From: an uncultured Lachnospiraceae bacterium
GTDB taxonomy: Bacteria > Bacillota > Clostridia > Lachnospirales > Lachnospiraceae
Assembly (NCBI GenBank): GCA_944380605.1
Contig: CALWIA010000033.1
Location: 1 to 64,000 of the forward strand
Length of the DNA stretch: 64,000 bases
Direction: 5' to 3'
Position numbers and translations under genes: made by a program. The notes beneath the pieces are model-generated. The model did not search any database, was not told the DNA's origin, and was given only the letters and a program-made list of their open reading frames with translations. Below, piece after piece: positions 62,418 to 64,000 of this stretch (position 1 is its first letter; each line of letters begins with the position of its first letter).

Positions 62418-63380
62418 ATGACGAAACTGGAGGAAATGATACAGCGGGCCGGCACCATCGCGGTGCTGGGCCACGTCAACCCGGATGGGGACTGCATCGG
62501 TTCCTGTCTGGCGGTTTACAATTACATAAAGGATCAGTATCCGCAGAAGCAAACCGCCGTGTATCTGGAGGCGGCTGATCAGAAATTCTCCTATTTGCGC
62601 GGATTTGAAGAAATCCGCGGTCAGTGGGAAGGGGAGGCTGCGGATCTGTGCGTCTGCGTGGACTGCAGCGACCGGGAACGGCTGGGGCCGTTTGTCTCCT
62701 GTCTGGACCAGGCGGCGGAAAGCGTCTGCGTGGATCATCATGTGACCAATGAAGGCTATGCCGGGGAAAACATCATCGAGCCGGCGGCCAGTTCCACCTG
62801 CGAAGTGCTGTTTTATCAGTTTGAGGAGGAACGCATCAGCAAAGCCGCGGCGGAGTGCCTGTACACCGGCATCATACACGACACCGGTGTGTTCAAGTAC
62901 AGCAATACCACGTCCCGGACCATGGAAGCGGCCGGCCGCCTCATGGCAAAGGGGATTCCCTTCAGCGACATCATCGACGACAGCTTTTACCGGAAGACGT
63001 ATCTGCAGAGCCAGATTCTGGGCAGAGCCCTGCTGGAGAGCATCTCGTTTCTGGACAAACGGTGCATTTTTTCCGTGGTCCGCAGAAAAGATATGGATTT
63101 TTACGGCGTGGACAAAAACGATCTGGGCGGCATTGTGGAACAGCTGCGGATCATCGAGGGAGTGGAGTGCGCCATATTCCTGTACGAGACCGCTCCCCAC
63201 ACCTACAAGGTGAGCATGCGCTCCAACCGGATTGTGGACGTCAGCCGGATTGCCGCCTACTTCGGCGGCGGCGGCCATATCCGAGCGGCCGGCTGCACCA
63301 TGTCCGGTAGCATTCACGACGTCATCAACAACCTGTCCCTGCACATCGAAAAACAGCTGCGGGAGAGTGAGCATGTATAA
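62418..63380 (+). CDS. nrnA: Bifunctional oligoribonuclease/pAp phosphatase NrnA (DHH family)
   Basis: NrnA degrades nano-RNA and dephosphorylates pAp with Mn. The 320-aa product has the DHH motifs GHVNPDGDCIGS (about 15-26), CVDCSDRER, VDHHVTNEGY (about 106-115) and TGIIHDTGVFKY. The DHHA1 domain ends with FGGGGHIRAAGCTMSG. GGGAGG precedes the ATG. It overlaps truB by 8 nt. Confidence 0.94.
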   Translation: MTKLEEMIQRAGTIAVLGHVNPDGDCIGSCLAVYNYIKDQYPQKQTAVYLEAADQKFSYLRGFEEIRGQWEGEAADLCVCVDCSDRERLGPFVSCLDQAAESVCVDHHVTNEGYAGENIIEPAASSTCEVLFYQFEEERISKAAAECLYTGIIHDTGVFKYSNTTSRTMEAAGRLMAKGIPFSDIIDDSFYRKTYLQSQILGRALLESISFLDKRCIFSVVRRKDMDFYGVDKNDLGGIVEQLRIIEGVECAIFLYETAPHTYKVSMRSNRIVDVSRIAAYFGGGGHIRAAGCTMSGSIHDVINNLSLHIEKQLRESEHV

Positions 63381-64000
63381 CGGCGTACTGAACATATACA
63401 AAGAAAAAGGATACACGTCCCACGACGTGGTGGCCCGGCTGAGGGGGATTCTCCATCAGAAAAAAATCGGCCATACGGGTACCCTGGACCCGGACGCCGC
63501 CGGCGTGCTGCCGGTGTGCCTGGGACAGGCCACCCGTCTGGCGGATATGCTGACGGACAAGACCAAGACCTATGAGGCGGTGCTGCTTCTGGGACGGGAA
63601 ACCGATACCCAGGATGTTTCCGGACAGATTCTGACCGAGGCGCCGGTGACGGTGAGCCCGGAGGAAGTACGGGCGGCGGCGGAAAGTTTTGAAGGAGCGT
63701 ACGAACAGGTGCCGCCCATGTATTCGGCGCTGAAGGTAGGCGGAAAGAAGCTGTACCAGCTGGCGCGGCAGGGCCGGGTGGTGGAGCGCCAGGCCCGGCC
63801 GGTGACGATTTACCGATTGACGGTGGAGGAGATCTGCCTCCCCCGGGTGCGGATGACCGTCTGCTGTTCCAAAGGCACCTATATCCGGACTCTGTGCCAC
63901 GACATCGGACAGAAACTGGGGTGCGGCGGCTGCATGGAAGAACTGCTGCGGACTCAGGTGGAGCGGTTTTTGCTGGCGGACAGCCTGACGCTGGACCAGG
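63373..64000 (+). CDS. truB: tRNA pseudouridine55 synthase TruB (partial, cut by window end)
   Basis: TruB makes pseudouridine 55 in the T loop of tRNAs. About 209 codons are visible of a usual ~300. The catalytic Asp39 lies in IGHTGTLDPDAAGVLP, and QVPPMYSALKVGGKKLYQLAR and CSKGTYIRTLCHDIG follow. ATG 63373 lies inside the nrnA end. The C-terminus continues beyond base 64000. Confidence 0.95.
   Translation, partial: MYNGVLNIYKEKGYTSHDVVARLRGILHQKKIGHTGTLDPDAAGVLPVCLGQATRLADMLTDKTKTYEAVLLLGRETDTQDVSGQILTEAPVTVSPEEVRAAAESFEGAYEQVPPMYSALKVGGKKLYQLARQGRVVERQARPVTIYRLTVEEICLPRVRMTVCCSKGTYIRTLCHDIGQKLGCGGCMEELLRTQVERFLLADSLTLDQ

Overview
The window comes from a Gram-positive, endospore-forming member of the Clostridia. 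The best fit for most of it is Lachnospiraceae. Evidence: a division/cell-wall (dcw) cluster that runs straight into spoIIGA-sigE, a rimP-nusA-rnpM-ylxQ-infB-rbfA-nrnA-truB operon, frequent TTG starts behind strong AGGAGG sites, and GC near 55-58% by eye. The first ~2.6 kb (spoIIID, an unknown gene, ychF, all on the minus strand) is clearly richer in GC and its YchF looks more like Oscillospiraceae. It may be a transferred block or an assembly junction.

Layout. 1-2.6 kb: spoIIID, an unrecognised gene and ychF, with a stray second copy of the ychF 3' end. 3.1-4.2 kb: an AT-richer YhcG/DUF1016 PD-(D/E)XK nuclease gene. 4.3-6.4 kb: a TIM-barrel epimerase (minus), lgt and a small Spo0E-like gene. 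6.4-19.5 kb: mraZ-rsmH-ftsL-two class B PBPs-mraY-murD-ftsW-murA-ftsQ-ftsZ, with promoters before mraZ (plus four MraZ boxes), mraY and ftsZ. 19.5-21.2 kb: spoIIGA-sigE, whose end overlaps a convergent citXG fusion. 22.6-28.96 kb: a DUF1538 membrane protein, a double PII-like protein and a MerR-methyltransferase fusion in one operon, then an rmlA-rmlB-rmlD operon whose promoter has a 19-bp spacer holding a MerR-type dyad. 29.0-33.4 kb: a GH38 alpha-mannosidase, a broken Rpn-family nuclease gene and an XRE regulator.

33.6-49.87 kb is the most interesting part: an apparently self-contained catabolic locus. It holds a CdaR sugar-diacid regulator, an Ldh_2-type dehydrogenase, a complete Dpp/Opp-type ABC importer, two signal-less GHL6-type hydrolase paralogues, a GarR-type reductase, a type 2 glycerate kinase, a TIM-barrel isomerase and a hydroxypyruvate-reductase-like dehydrogenase. 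The parts suggest import of a small glycoside or sugar-acid conjugate, cytoplasmic cleavage, and conversion of the product through hydroxypyruvate or tartronate semialdehyde to glycerate and 2-phosphoglycerate, with CdaR sensing an acid intermediate. The substrate is unknown.

49.9-56.6 kb: an SsuBC/TauBC-type ABC pair without a binding protein (minus), a small GNAT acetyltransferase, DUF3842 (minus), and a MarR regulator with its operator followed by a heterodimeric ABC exporter. 56.6-64.0 kb: the rimP-to-truB operon with a GNRA-capped leader hairpin; truB runs off the end of the window. I saw no rRNA, tRNA or CRISPR array and no intact insertion sequence.
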